Shown here piece by piece: positions 35,735 to 47,380 of a DNA stretch of 64,000 nt. Each line of letters opens with the position of its first letter. Positions within the stretch are counted from its first letter, which is position 1. The stretch lies in the NCBI GenBank assembly GCA_930367215.1, contig OV884058.1, positions 169,490,478 through 169,554,477 of the forward strand, read 5' to 3'. Source of the DNA: Pollenia angustigena (taxonomy: Eukaryota; Arthropoda; Insecta; Diptera; Polleniidae). Position numbers and translations under genes: made by a program. Below the pieces are notes generated by a model that was given only the letters and a program-made list of their open reading frames with translations, had not been told where the DNA came from and made no database searches.

Positions 35735-37599
35735 AGAAGAAGATAGAAGATTATGGAAGCTGTGGTTTTAAAGCTCTACGGTAGTAAAATGTTTATATGT
35801 ATTTGAGACATATTAGATAAAACTAAAAATATAGTAAAGATAAAAATTGTATTTTTTGCAACACTGAAGTAAACGAGAGAAGTACAACACGTTTAAATTA
35901 TATACTCAGTAAAAACTTCACCTTCAAAATAATGTGTTGACTAATCAAAACAATATAAATACCATTGAAACAATAAATAAATTTTACCAGAGATGTCTTA
36001 AAATTGATGTTAAGTTTTGGGCTTTGGTGTGTTGCGACATATATTGTAAATTTTTTGTAGAACACTTCATCTCCGCCCTTCCCCTTTTTCGAGGTGTTTT
36101 TTACGATTTGCTAGGATAAAGCTCAAAAATGCCGTTAAGTGGGGGGAGTTAGAGGGTCAATATGTATATTCCACAAATTTACGAGCCTCTAAAATATAAT
36201 TCCGATGTCATCTTTCAAAATGCCGACACACGTACATTTTATATCCGTTGTCAGAACCCCGTAATTTTGAAAACAAATTTAATTGTTGTACAGTGTAATT
36301 TGTTTATTGTTTTAAACGATGATGCCTGGTTAGATCGCTGTTCGCCAATTTGACAATTTTTTGAAGGAAAAGAGGAAAAGGTCGCCACAAAATCCACAAA
36401 AAATTCGTTAAACTAGATGAGTTTAAAAAGTCTCACAAAAAGTCATCTCCTGCCAAAGAGGGTTAAAATTGCGACTTTAATCGACGAGCGCCAGCCCTAG
36501 TGGGAAGGCTTTCGCTGTTTTGCCGGAATCCGTCAATGAAGTCTTTGTATAAGAGGTGCCACGCCCACTTAAAAATTTACAAATATTAAAAGCCCATGTT
36601 CAGCGGCGGGAAATCGAAAAATAGATGTGGACATATCAGAAAAATCGGTTCTGTATTTAGGGAGTTTATAGGGAAGATATAAACAAACAAACGCGTTTTC
36701 ATGTTTTAATATTTAAATAAATATAGAGTTAAACCTTTCGCACTCTAAATCATTGACAGTCACAACCCAAAAATCACAGATATTCAGGAGAGGTAAAAAA
36801 AGCTTTTATAAACAGAGTTAACATTTTATTACTTACAGACATAACGGTATTTTTCCAGTTAACGCAGACAGTGACGCAAACAAACTTTTCGTGGTCGATA
36901 GAGATTTGAGTTCTGAACTGGTTAATTAAAAAATAAACGATTTTGACAAATTTTTTGAGTTGTGACTCTTGATGCTTTAGTGTGGGATATAAAAATATTA
37001 AAAAAATGTAAAACTTTAATGTTAAAGAAACAGCAATAGCTTATACATTGTGTTCATAATTTAAAGTACTTCTGCACGATATGTATTTTGCAGTGGCTTT
37101 GTCGGAAGTTAAATCCGAACAGCACATGTCTGTCAAAATTGACAAAAACAGAAGGTCTATAATTTTTGCTTTCACAAGTTCTTTTTTTGTTTCATCTGTC
37201 ATAACCTAAAATCTTTTGCAACAGCTAACGTAAATAAACAGTGTGTATGTATATCCATTTTATGTTCAAATATATTGCATATTAAACCAACCCTTGATGA
37301 ATATCAGGGCATCCAACAACAACAAAAATCACAATATGTAAATCAAATTATATGAAATCAACTGTCAAAACTTTTGTCCGAAAAAAAAGTTCGAAATATT
37401 TTTTGAATAACTGCAAATATTAGATGATGCTAACTAACTCTTCTAACCTTCACCCAGAGACCAATGAGGAACATTTTGAAACCTTATGAAGTAAGAAGAA
37501 AAGATAAGAAATCTTTGGAGATATAAAAGAGGGAAATCATTTAGGACATTGCAGTCTGATGGAAAATAGTGCTGTGCTGTTGTTGTCCTATGTTCGTGA
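35735..37599. other. No gene recognised
   Basis: AT-rich DNA. The part at 36520-36700 (GTGCCACGCCCACTTAAAAA, AAAAATCGGTTCTGTA) resembles the body of Helitron-like DNA at 34.4-34.9 kb. Nothing else supportable. Confidence 0.4.
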
Positions 37600-37755
37600 T
37601 TTTATAGCTCGAGAACCACTCAACCGATTTTTAAACGAGTACATGCGTTGGAAAGGTCTGCTTTCACTGATGGTTTGTTAAAAAATCTCCCGATAGGTGG
37701 CGATGTTGTCGTGATATTTAAATTTTTTTTTATTGATGGTAGATAGCGCTGGGAT

Positions 37756-38836
37756 TAGAGTTGTCAACCGATTAAGAATAATTCGATTAATCGATCAAAC
37801 AAAACCAAACTCTTGTTCGAATAATTTTAAAATGGCGATTTTCGAATAACGAATAAATCGATTATTTAATGTCGACTAATCGAACAATTTTGTTTTTTTT
37901 TTTTTAAATAAATTAAATAAAAGCATAGAAATTGATTTCTTCTCATACGTTTTTAGTGATTTTATACAAAATGTACGAGAGCTAAAAAATATTGTAGCCA
38001 TAGCCCGGACTGTAATTAATCTTAATGTTTATTAAGCAAAAATCCTGTTGAGTACTCATAGTGTTTCAAAAATGTATTTTATGTTCTTATTGAACATATC
38101 TTTGACAAAAATTTGTATCAACTGTTTTCTTTTTAAATCAAACGTTAAAAAATTTCAAGAAAGGAAGTTTTTCAATTTTGGGTGAAAAACTTAGAAATAA
38201 ACAAAAAGCTAAAAAATAAAGAATTGATTTACATAAACAAATCATATCATGAAAGTAGAAAAGGTTGTTATTGTATTATTCTTTTTTTAAATTATATATA
38301 TTTTTACGATTTGCGTAAGTGTCACAATATTACATTGAAAATGATGTAGTGGAAGATAATCCAACGACATCAAAAAATTTCGAACTTGGTCCAATTGAAA
38401 AATACATAAAGAAAGACAGCGGTTGCTTTATGGAAGAAACTGTATGCAAAAGTTTAGCTGAAGATGGCAGGTCTGCAAACGCCAAACTAATATCGGATTA
38501 TAATGGAATTAATTGTTTTACAATGCCTTTAAGTAATACAACCATATGGAGTTAAGATGAAAAGTTGTACGTTTAAAAAAAAGAAGAATTCATAGCAGAT
38601 TTTAATAAAAATAAAGAAGAAAATGGAAGACTTTCTATATTTATAGATGAATAGTACATTCGTCCATTCTTAAAAATACTTTTTTTTTTTGTAAAACTAA
38701 TTTTTAATATTTTTTTATTCGTTATTCTCATCGATTAATCGAATAATTTGATAGATTTAATCGTTTGATCGAACGAACAAAAACAATTATTTGAATTATT
38801 CGAACAAAGTTGAAATGCGAATAATTGACAACTCTA
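37756..38836 (+). mobile_element. hAT-like element with perfect 8-bp TSD
   Basis: Ends TAGAGTTGTCAACCGATTAA and ATAATTGACAACTCTA, flanked by GCTGGGAT at 37748-37755 and 38837-38844. Subterminal ATTCGATTAATCG steps occur at both ends. A short transposase remnant is inside at 38319-38555. Confidence 0.9.
38319..38555 (+). pseudogene. N-terminal remnant of a hAT transposase
   Basis: The open frame includes LGPIEKYIKKDSG, MEETVCKSLAEDGRSANAKL and PLSNTTIW. The order EExVxxLxAEDGxSxNxxxxS, then LPxxxTTIW, is how I remember the N-terminal dimer-forming part of several insect hAT transposases. It lies in correct orientation inside hAT ends. There is no upstream zinc finger and no downstream catalytic domain, so it is a relic of the autonomous parent. 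Confidence 0.5.
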
Positions 38837-38909
38837 GCTGGGATCAAGCTATTAACAAAATTCTCCAGTATTTAGAAAATCCCGAGCAGCGCCGGGACCA
38901 AACAGCTAG

Positions 38910-39752
38910 TTTATTTAAAATGTTTGATACCTTTTCAGATTTGTAATTTAACTATAACTTAAAAAAGAAAGCTGTATAAAAAAACTGCTTAACTCATCGC
39001 TCACTAATTTTAACAGCCGCCATATAGTCTAGACTAAAGTTTGCACGATTATTATAATCGTAATCGCGATTAATCGCACTGTTTTATTCTAATTGTAATC
39101 GCCTAACATTTCACTCGAGAACGATTTATAAATTGTTAATCCGTTTTTGGAATTGTAATTCAACTAACTTCACAACGAAAGCTGTTTGAAAAACTGCTTT
39201 ACTTATCGCCCACCAATTTCGCAAGTCTGCAAAATGGATTAACCCTATTAAATAAAGATTTTACTTAATATAGTTTATTTTTTTGCAAACATATTATACT
39301 CATTAAATAATATAAGATATTTATGTATTTAATTTTTTCTTTTCTTTTGTTTTAACATCAAAAATCTCAAAGATTCTATAAAAATACGAAACTCATAAAA
39401 AAGTTTTTATCCAGCTTAAGATTATTTTTATTTTCAATGTCATTGCAAATATAAAAAGACAAAAACAAACCAATTTGTTTTCAAAAAAAACACTAATACT
39501 CAACTTCATAAGGACATATCATACTAATACTCAACTTCATAAGGACATAAATGAACTTATGTATGTATGTATAAGTAAGTAGATTAAAACTCAAAACATT
39601 CTAGCGGTAAATACTAAAGGGTCGTAAGCGGCTGGCTCTTTTTTTAAGGGCCTTTACACTCCTTTCTAATAAATTAATTTCTTATGATATCCCAATGATA
39701 TTCAAAAATTCGTTTAGAAGGATAATCCAGAATATTTATTACCTATTTGCTA
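38910..39752. other. No gene; AT-rich
   Basis: Contains ATCGTAATCGCGATTAATCG-type palindromic steps near 39050-39110 and a short direct repeat (ACTAATACTCAACTTCATAA) at 39490-39545. No coding. Confidence 0.45.
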
Positions 39753-39899
39753 CACGCAAAGAAAAAACATTGTTGTGGTAAACATATTCTAAGAGCAACA
39801 TATTATGATAAGATTCATGATTTTAGTCACCATATTAAGATTATTATTGAATCATATTATGACTAAGTTTATTCGTAATATTACATCATAATATTTTTC

Positions 39900-40080
39900 C
39901 CTTAATCATATTATTATTCGGTTAATCATAATAAGTTAAGAAGGAATCATATTACTATCATGTTAATCATAATAAGCTAAGAAATTAATCATATTATTAT
40001 CATGTTAATCATAATAAGCTAAGAAGTAATCATATTATCATCATGTTAATCATAATAAATTTAGAAGCAATCATATCATG
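39900..40080. repeat. About 41-bp tandem array
   Basis: GTTAATCATAATAAG recurs at 39921, 39962, 40004 and 40044. Units carry ATCATATTATTATCATG. Composition resembles the 21-bp array at 11160-11770, of which it may be a two-unit form. Confidence 0.7.
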
Positions 40081-40124
40081 ATACAGCTCCTTTAATAAAT
40101 GTCATAACAATACAAAATAAATTA

Positions 40125-41000
40125 AAATTTTTAATATTTTTAATTAGGCTTAAGTTCATGAAATTAAATTTTTATTAAATTATTTTTATGAAGAAAGGAA
40201 TTTTACAACATGAAAATTAATTAAAATTGTTATTGATAATCTTTCATTCTTGACGTGGCTCAGGCTCGAACCCTGGCCGGCAGGTTACCATGACATGTTT
40301 CGATCGCAACCACTCGATCTCCTCAGATGGATTTGCCGTCTTACACTCGCAGCCATCGACGACTGCTGGCGACACTAGTCAAACATCAATCCTTAAACCA
40401 AATTGTATTTTAACATTTGGTAGATCGAAATTTGCTTTCCTGAATGATTATCCATTTTAATTGATTTTACATGTTTTTTCCTTTACTTCTGTTTTTTCGT
40501 ACTTTCGTCAAGAATTTTTTTGAAGTCCAAGTACATTTTTTGTTTTTTCACTTTGTCTTTCTCTTTTCTGTTGACCTTTTTCAGCAAAACTTGAAGGACA
40601 AATGTACACATAGAGCTCGTGCCTTAGCTTTAACAATAATTAGTATTGTGGTTATTTTGTTGAACTATTTATGGTTTTTAATCCAAATTTTTAATATTTT
40701 TAATTAGGCTTAAGTTCATGAAATTTAAGTGTAAGACGGCAAATCCATCTGAGGAGATCGAGTGGTTGCGGTCGAAACATGTCATGGTAACCTGCCGGCC
40801 AGGGTTCGAGCCCGAGCCACGTCAAGAATGAAAGATTATCAATAACAATTTTAATTAATTTTCATGTTGTAAAATTCCTTTCTTCATAAAAATAATGTAA
40901 TAAAAATTAAATTTCATGAACTTAAGCCTAATTAAAAATATTAAAAATTTTGATTAAAACCCATAAATAGTTCAACAAAATAACCACAACACTAATTATT
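40125..41000. repeat. Palindromic family F repeat, second locus
   Basis: A minus arm (from about 40125; reverse B box GGCTCGAACC at 40263-40272) and a plus arm (40734-41000; B box GGTTCGAGCCC at 40803-40813, GATCGAGTGGTTG upstream) mirror each other. The layout repeats that of 31600-32665, so the palindrome is a unit that spreads as a whole or forms repeatedly. Confidence 0.65.
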
Positions 41001-41543
41001 AAAATTTTTATGTATCGATTTTTTATTTTTTGACTTTTTACAATTTTTCTTGATGTAAATAAAATAGCGAAGTTCAATATTTGTTGTTGGATTTTACTAC
41101 GATATTTTGCACTATTAATTATTAATTATTTTAATTTCTTTAAATTTATTATTTTTTATGGTAATTTTTCTTGTTTAACCGCTCACATATAAAACAAACG
41201 ACACAACTGATTCAAAATAATTTTACAAATGGCGCTAGCATAATATTATTAGAGTAAAAATAGTTTGATTGCATCTTAAACATAATATGATAAATGTATA
41301 GCAAGTTATCATGTTATGGCTATTAAATGTTTTGAAAGTTATCATAATTTAGTTGTTAGAAAAATAATTATTTTTCAGTCAACAATACTCAAATTTATAA
41401 TTGCGATAAACATTGATATGTTTACAGTAACTATAATATTGTTGATATTAAATAAAAGTAACAATTATTTGTGTACGACAACAATATATTGTAACAGTGT
41501 TGTTGCCGTAACCATGCCCAACCATATTTTTTCTCTGCGTGTA

Positions 41544-44500
41544 CTCCGTTCTTAAAAACGGGAAAAACGAGGCTGATTACTTTTAATATTTTTTTTTTTT
41601 TAAGTGTGTTGGGTTGGCAGATAAAACTGATCAAATTAATATTTTTCTCGGTTTTTACGCATCAGCTGTATCAGGTGTCAAAACGGAGTCACTGTCTACT
41701 TGCTGTATGCCTAGTTCTGGACGTAATACCACGTTAACCAACCAATGTATCAGCAGTTGAATAATTTTGTATATGTTTAGGTTAATTGATACAGCGAAAA
41801 TGTTTTCTTCATACACGACATTTTTTATTACAATATAAAAACAAAATAACACAATATTATAACAAAGGCATAAATAAATTCTTAAGTTTTGTATAATACC
41901 TGTAAAAACGAGTGAGTGTGGAAGGGCCTAAAAAATAAATAACAGTGAGGAGTGCTTGTGTCTGCTAAATAAGCCTTCTATTAGGCCTCGTAACTTACTG
42001 TTTTACCGCTGAGGTAAAACATGACTAGCAACACACTGACACATACACACGTTAGGAGAGAACATAAAAACGAAGGGAACCAAGTTATTTACAAATACAA
42101 TTGTAGTCTAAAGGACAACAAGAGGGTTCTTTTTTTGCCAGAAATAAAATTAAAGGGGCATATAAAAACACGTTTTTTAAAAAAAACAAAAATATTTTCA
42201 ATATAATTATTTTAATGGAGAATTCACAGTACATGACATCGATTCCTTACCAGAGCTTGTGCCAAAAATGTTCCCTCGATTCTTTTGCTATGCTTACACT
42301 TGGTTTTTTTTTAACGCATTTAAACAAAATGTTGATTAAATTAATCAAAGCCGTTTACATTACATTTGAGATGATTAAGATGACAGTTGATTAATAAATA
42401 AAACACAGCAAACAAATTTATATGTCTTTAAAGTATAAAAAATACTTTAATAAAGTTATCAGAGGATTATATTGAACATATAAATAATGAAATTGTAAAA
42501 ATTGATGGATTATTTTTGAAAGAAATAAAAAGTATTAAGAAGAAATCATAGTCGGTTGTACACGTGAGAGGTACGTTTATTGATGCGAATCCACATCATA
42601 CTCAGCTTGAGGTTTATTCAGCGGATTATATATAATTAATTAAATGATTTAGTTTTAATCATGTCAATTTGAAGTGACTTACAAATATCTCTTCAATGTA
42701 TGTATAATCGCGTACATTTTGATGTGATTAGAGCTTAAGCACGTTCGAATTTTAAATTACACCTCATAAGATAAAAAAAAATAGTTAATAAGCCCTTTAC
42801 TTAATCGGTTCAGTTCAGATCTTAAGAAATTAGGAATTTACGTAGAAATTTTTCATATTTTAAGACCTGAGGGACACATATGTGCGCCCTTAATTTCAAA
42901 GAATTCAAATAAAATTTTTTAAAAAAAAATATACAGTTGTCTTATTTGCTCCCCAAAATGTGTAAAAAATATTTAAGAAATGTCAAAATTCAATGGGTTA
43001 ATGTTCGGGTCTTAAGAGTTTAAACGCGTTTAACGACCCAAGTGTGAACATAGCATTACGTTTCCTTAATGTTTTTCGCGTATCGAAGATGATGAATTGG
43101 ATGCATTAATCCACGAAAATTTTTGTTAAACTTGAAGATTCGTTGTAAGTAGTTGGATTTATCCAAAAGCAAAATCATTTGAAGCTAAGAAGCTAAGAAC
43201 GCTGATTTCTAATGTATAAAATAAGAAGACATTTTGCATTGGGTCATTATTGTCTGTGTATTAAGTGCGATTAGTGAGGGTTGTGAGCTGCGTTTTAAGC
43301 AAGTATTAAACGCAAAATACCCGGAATATGTGATCAGTCTCAGTAAAAACTTCGCCTCCTTTTTTTAAATTAATAGCGTCTTTCACTCATTATTAAGTAG
43401 CTTTCTTCTATATAACTACTATAACCACTTCTATAACTACTTATTTTTAAGATGTAAAAATGCAATTTGGTGTTCGTTTCTTAAAAATGGTTTGCTCTAT
43501 AAAAGTGCAGCGTGTTTTATTCTAAAAAAAATTCACCCTTAAATGTCATAAGGCATTACACTTTACGCTCCATATAAATCGAGAGTGTTGATAATGCCCT
43601 GTAAAAAGATGGCTTCTGTTTATATTTATAGACGAAGTTGGGAAAAAATCGCCTAAAATCAGGACAGTAAAAATTTTAAGTTTATAGTTAAAACAAAAGA
43701 AGGCATAACATTGTTAATGGTAGTGATATAAATTTATGTTATAAAATTGTTTTTGAAAAAAAAACGTCAATCACGAAATCGTAAAAACTTGGTGTTAATA
43801 AATCGGCAATCTGGCAAAGGCAGTTTCTTGTTTACATATTTTATGAAAAACAAACTAAAGAAATTGGAATTTGGTCATTAATTTGGTCCTTTATTTAATA
43901 TCAATCTAATAACAAATTTTGGTTTGTGTATATTTTTTTTATAATTTGAAGAATGCACTTTTTAATTTACGTACATTTTTTTATATATATTAGAGAACAA
44001 ACTTTTTGTCAGCTGTTCAAAACAGGGCGTTTCAATTTTGTGTTTTGTTCTGGTCAAATAAAAAATTGCAGTATTACAGTACTTTTCGTTTATAGTCACT
44101 ACCGTTTATAGTCACATTAGCGATATAGTTGATTCTATGTGTTTATTTTGCTGCTATAAGTTAATTTAAAACAAAGTATTAACTTTATAGTCCATTTATC
44201 GATATAAGCACATATGCCGTATATGCCATCTACCAGCGGTCAGTAAAGTAAAGTAAAGCCAATTATTGGCACTATAGTTCTTTTTAGTTTTCGAACCCAC
44301 AATCCATTAAAAGAACTAAGAATTAACTGCCTGTTCTTCAAAATAAAATAAAAATTATCGCTTGGGAAAATATATTGAAACAACAATAAAAACACTCAAA
44401 TTTGTTTTTGTTTTGAATTTAGTTTAAAAAAAGGTAGTAAATCTTTAAATTTTTGTCATCAACTCTCTTCTCGTAAAATATTAGTTTTTGCCGTTGGTAT

Positions 44501-45109
44501 CAGTTATAAAATATCTTATTATAAGTTCTACATCTTTTTTTATACAGTATGTCAATAAGCCTGCTGTCGGTTTAATTTATGTATATGCATTTTTTATTTT
44601 CTTTATTCACATAACTTGATTACATTCGAATTCGGTTATATGCCTCATAGTGGCATACATGTGTATTATCCTTTTAGTCACATTAGCGATATAGACAAAA
44701 GTCTGCAACCTAAGGATGTAAAAATAAGCGAAAAGTACTGTACATGTTTGGCAAAACATTTTATAAATGCACCTTTTAACATGTGGTATTTTTTTGTAGA
44801 AAAGAAAACACCATAACTTTTAAATGCGTTCATTTTGGGACATCCCTTGTAAAGTTCATTGGTTCTTTTAATAGAATTGGAAGTAGTATTTTTACTTTTT
44901 TCAGATTACTTAACACATTATTTTGTAGGAGAAGTTTTTACTAGGTTAATATCCAATTATGACAACGCTGTGCTACATCTAAATAAATTTTTGAAAAACT
45001 TTTTGAAATGTAACTTAAAAAGCTTTGTTCCACTCATAATCATAATCGCTATTAATTACGATCTAAATATTTTGCAATTTGAATAATCTGTTCTTTTACA
45101 ATTAAAGTT
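41544..45109. other. No gene recognised; family D paralogue at 42285-42620
   Basis: 42285-42510 is the uninterrupted, reversed paralogue of 32766-34030. 42550-42620 matches 31480-31560 in reverse. AGTCACATTAGCGATATAG occurs at 44106 and 44676. The rest is AT-rich with chance frames. Confidence 0.5.
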
Positions 45110-45876
45110 TAAATATATTTTTTAGCTATTTTCTTTTTGGCAACACTGGTTTCAACAGCTGACGCACGTTTCGTGTTTTGTTTCACTGTCAAACATCTTC
45201 AGTTTGGTCTATAATTTAACCATGAATCGTCTTACAAACGAACAACGCTTGCAAATTATTGAATTTTATTATCAAAATGCGTGCTCTGTTAAGAAAGTTC
45301 ATCGCGCGCTTCTTGTGTTCAGCGACAAAGCTCATTTTTGGCTCAATGGGTACGTTAATAAGCAGAATTGTCGATTATGGAGTGAAGGTCAGCCAGAAGC
45401 ATTGCAAGAGCTACTAATGCATCCAGAAAAAATCACAGTTTGGTGGTAACTGTGAATGGTGAGCGCTACAATGGACTTATTGAGAGGCGAGTTCGGTGAA
45501 CATTTTGTTTCACGTTCGGGACCGGTCAATTGGCCGCCTAGATCGTGCGATTTAACGCCTTTAGACTATTTTTTGTGGGGCTATGAAAAGTTCATGTCTA
45601 TACATACATGCCCGCTTCAATTGACGCATTGGAAGACAACATTGAAGCATTTATTCATTAGATACCGGCCGAAATGTTGGAAAGAGTATTCCAAAATTGG
45701 ACTAAGCGGATGGACCATTTGAGGCGCAGTCACGGTCATCATTTGCATGAAATAATCTTCAAACATTAAATTATATGGACCGTCCTATCGATTCAAATAA
45801 AGATTTCATGTCTTCTTCTGAATTTTATGTGTTTTTATTTTTAACTTTCCTATAGCTCTTAAAAAATCACCCATTA
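45110..45876 (+). pseudogene. mariner transposase remnant with several internal deletions
   Basis: The frame from the ATG at 45222 reads NRLTNEQRLQIIEFYYQNA and KVHRALL. It is then fused to VFSDKAHFWLNGYVNKQNCR and ends in a stop after HPEKITVWW. A short VTVNGERY piece in another frame is fused to MDLLRGEFGEHFVSRSGPVN. PPRSCDLTPLDYFLWG follows, and after a further frame change the C-terminus IIFKH stops at 45769. The D of FSDK and of LTPLD remain; the middle catalytic D (QQDG region) is deleted. The right terminal repeat AAAAAATCACCCAT is followed by TA at 45875. The left terminus is degenerate. It is a different mariner lineage from the one at 6.6 kb. Confidence 0.88.
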
Positions 45877-46299
45877 TAAACGCACAAGTTATAGATTTCA
45901 TAAAACATTCTGTAATAAATTAAACAGCTATAAAAAATAAAGTCCAACTTTGAATGAGTGGACCAGTATTCGTGGGAGAAGCTATTTTAAGTTAAAAGAT
46001 TTAAAAAAAATTAAACTTATCATATTATTAGATGCCAAACCATGCTGGAATTCTATTATTTAAAAAATGGAAATAATAATTCCATTTAAAGACTGCTTTT
46101 AATAAAGTGAAAATGATTTATCATTCTCATATCTATTGAAAAATTTTCATTTTGATTTTGTTGCCCAACTTAGTCAAGTTTCTATTCTTGGCAGTTGAAC
46201 TCACACTTAAAGTTCCTTATAAATCAGATGCAAATACAAGCCGAAGCAAAGTGCTTTGTCCCAATGTAGTGAACTGACTTAACTAAAGAAGAAATCGTA
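45877..46299. other. No feature seen
   Basis: Short AT-rich spacer without coding or repeat signal. Confidence 0.4.
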
Positions 46300-47380
46300 C
46301 ACTCCAAAGCAAAACAAGTCCATTCGTACTCAAATCAATCCGAAACTGTATAAATAGTACGGTGATTACGAATATTCTTTAGTCAAGTACAGAAATATTG
46401 ATTCAAGTACGGATATTCAATCGCGAAATATTTAACTTATCCATATCCAATCCCGTATTTGAATCAATGGGAAAATAGGATTGATTTAAGTAAAACTAAG
46501 ATTGAATCAATCTCTAAATGCGTTTGATTCCAGTATTATAAAGTTGATTTTATCCCGAATTCGTGTTTAAAAAACCAAAAACGAAATTACAAAGAAAAAA
46601 TTATTATGATTGATTTAGTTGAACGTTTCACACCTTAAAGACTGATAAAACACCAACATCATGCCTGATATGGTTTTTACTTTAAAAATCTTACGTACAC
46701 ACTTAACCAAAAATATAAACTTAATGAGAAGCAATAGTTCAAATTTACTTTTTAACCCTTCGTGGTACACATGAATTTTGGCCAGACCTTTTTTTAATGT
46801 GTATAGAAAATCAAAACATGCACAAGCCGGAGGGTTAAACATGAAAATAATATATGTTTAATCTTTTTTTATAAAACATATTTAATTTTCCCAATATTTC
46901 GCTACAAAACATCGAGTAGCATCATCAGGGTTAAAGTTATAATTAAAAAAATATTGCAATATCAGAAGAAGTAGTGATAGCTACGTTTTTAACGTTTTGC
47001 TTTAAGAAACAAAATTTTTAAATTATATCTTTAACCCAGATGATGCTACTCGATGTTTTGCAGCGAAATATTGGAAAAATAAAATACGATTTAAAAAAAA
47101 ACAAAAAACCTCGACCTCGACCTTAATTAATTACCTCTTTTCTGTTACAATAAAAAGGTCGAATAAAAATAAACTTAAATAATATTATATGTTTAATCTT
47201 TTTTTACATTATTTAAGACTTTTATACTTATTTCAAGAAATTCCGGGACTGATTTTCAAAAGAAGTTTAGGATTATTTTGAGTACCTTTTATTGTTATTC
47301 GTACTTGAATTTTTGAGTACGAGTCGAACTTAAAGTAACATAAAAAATTTTGATTTATCCCGATTGTTTTGCTTTCTGTG
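46300..47380 (+). mobile_element. CAC-ended MITE, family A, with an inserted inverted repeat
   Basis: Starts CACTCCAAAGCAAAACAAGT and ends GTTTTGCTTTCTGTG. TA precedes it (46298-46299), but CA follows, so one flank has mutated. Interior DNA matches 16860-17689 (CTCAAATCAATCCGAA, TTCCGGGACTGATTTTC). An inverted-repeat segment is inserted at about 46850-47160. Confidence 0.75.
46890..47076. repeat. Inverted repeat with hammerhead-like core
   Basis: Arms 46890-46938 and 47028-47076 are reverse complements of nearly 50 bp. The minus reading of the left arm is CTGATGAT, GCTAC, a loop, GTAGC and GAAATATTGG: the hammerhead core strings around a perfect 5-bp stem. In the right arm CTGATGA is CAGATGA. 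Confidence 0.5.

Larger units (their letters stand above)
37600..38909 (+). mobile_element. Helitron-like element carrying a hAT
   Basis: The 3' end has a stem TCCCG/CGGGA (38880-38897), ACCAAACAG and then CTAG (38906-38909) followed by T, as in Helitrons. The upstream body CTCGAGAACCACTCAACCGA is interrupted by a hAT at 37756-38836. The start is not defined; 37600 is approximate. No Rep/helicase gene is present. Confidence 0.5.
39753..41541. mobile_element. CAC-ended MITE with minisatellite and family F inside
   Basis: Starts CACGCAAAGAAAAAACATTG and ends CCATATTTTTTCTCTGCGTG, with TA at 39751-39752 and 41542-41543. The right end matches that of the 21-bp minisatellite at 11145-11860. Interior parts are a 41-bp array and a palindromic family F repeat. 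No transposase. Confidence 0.8.
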
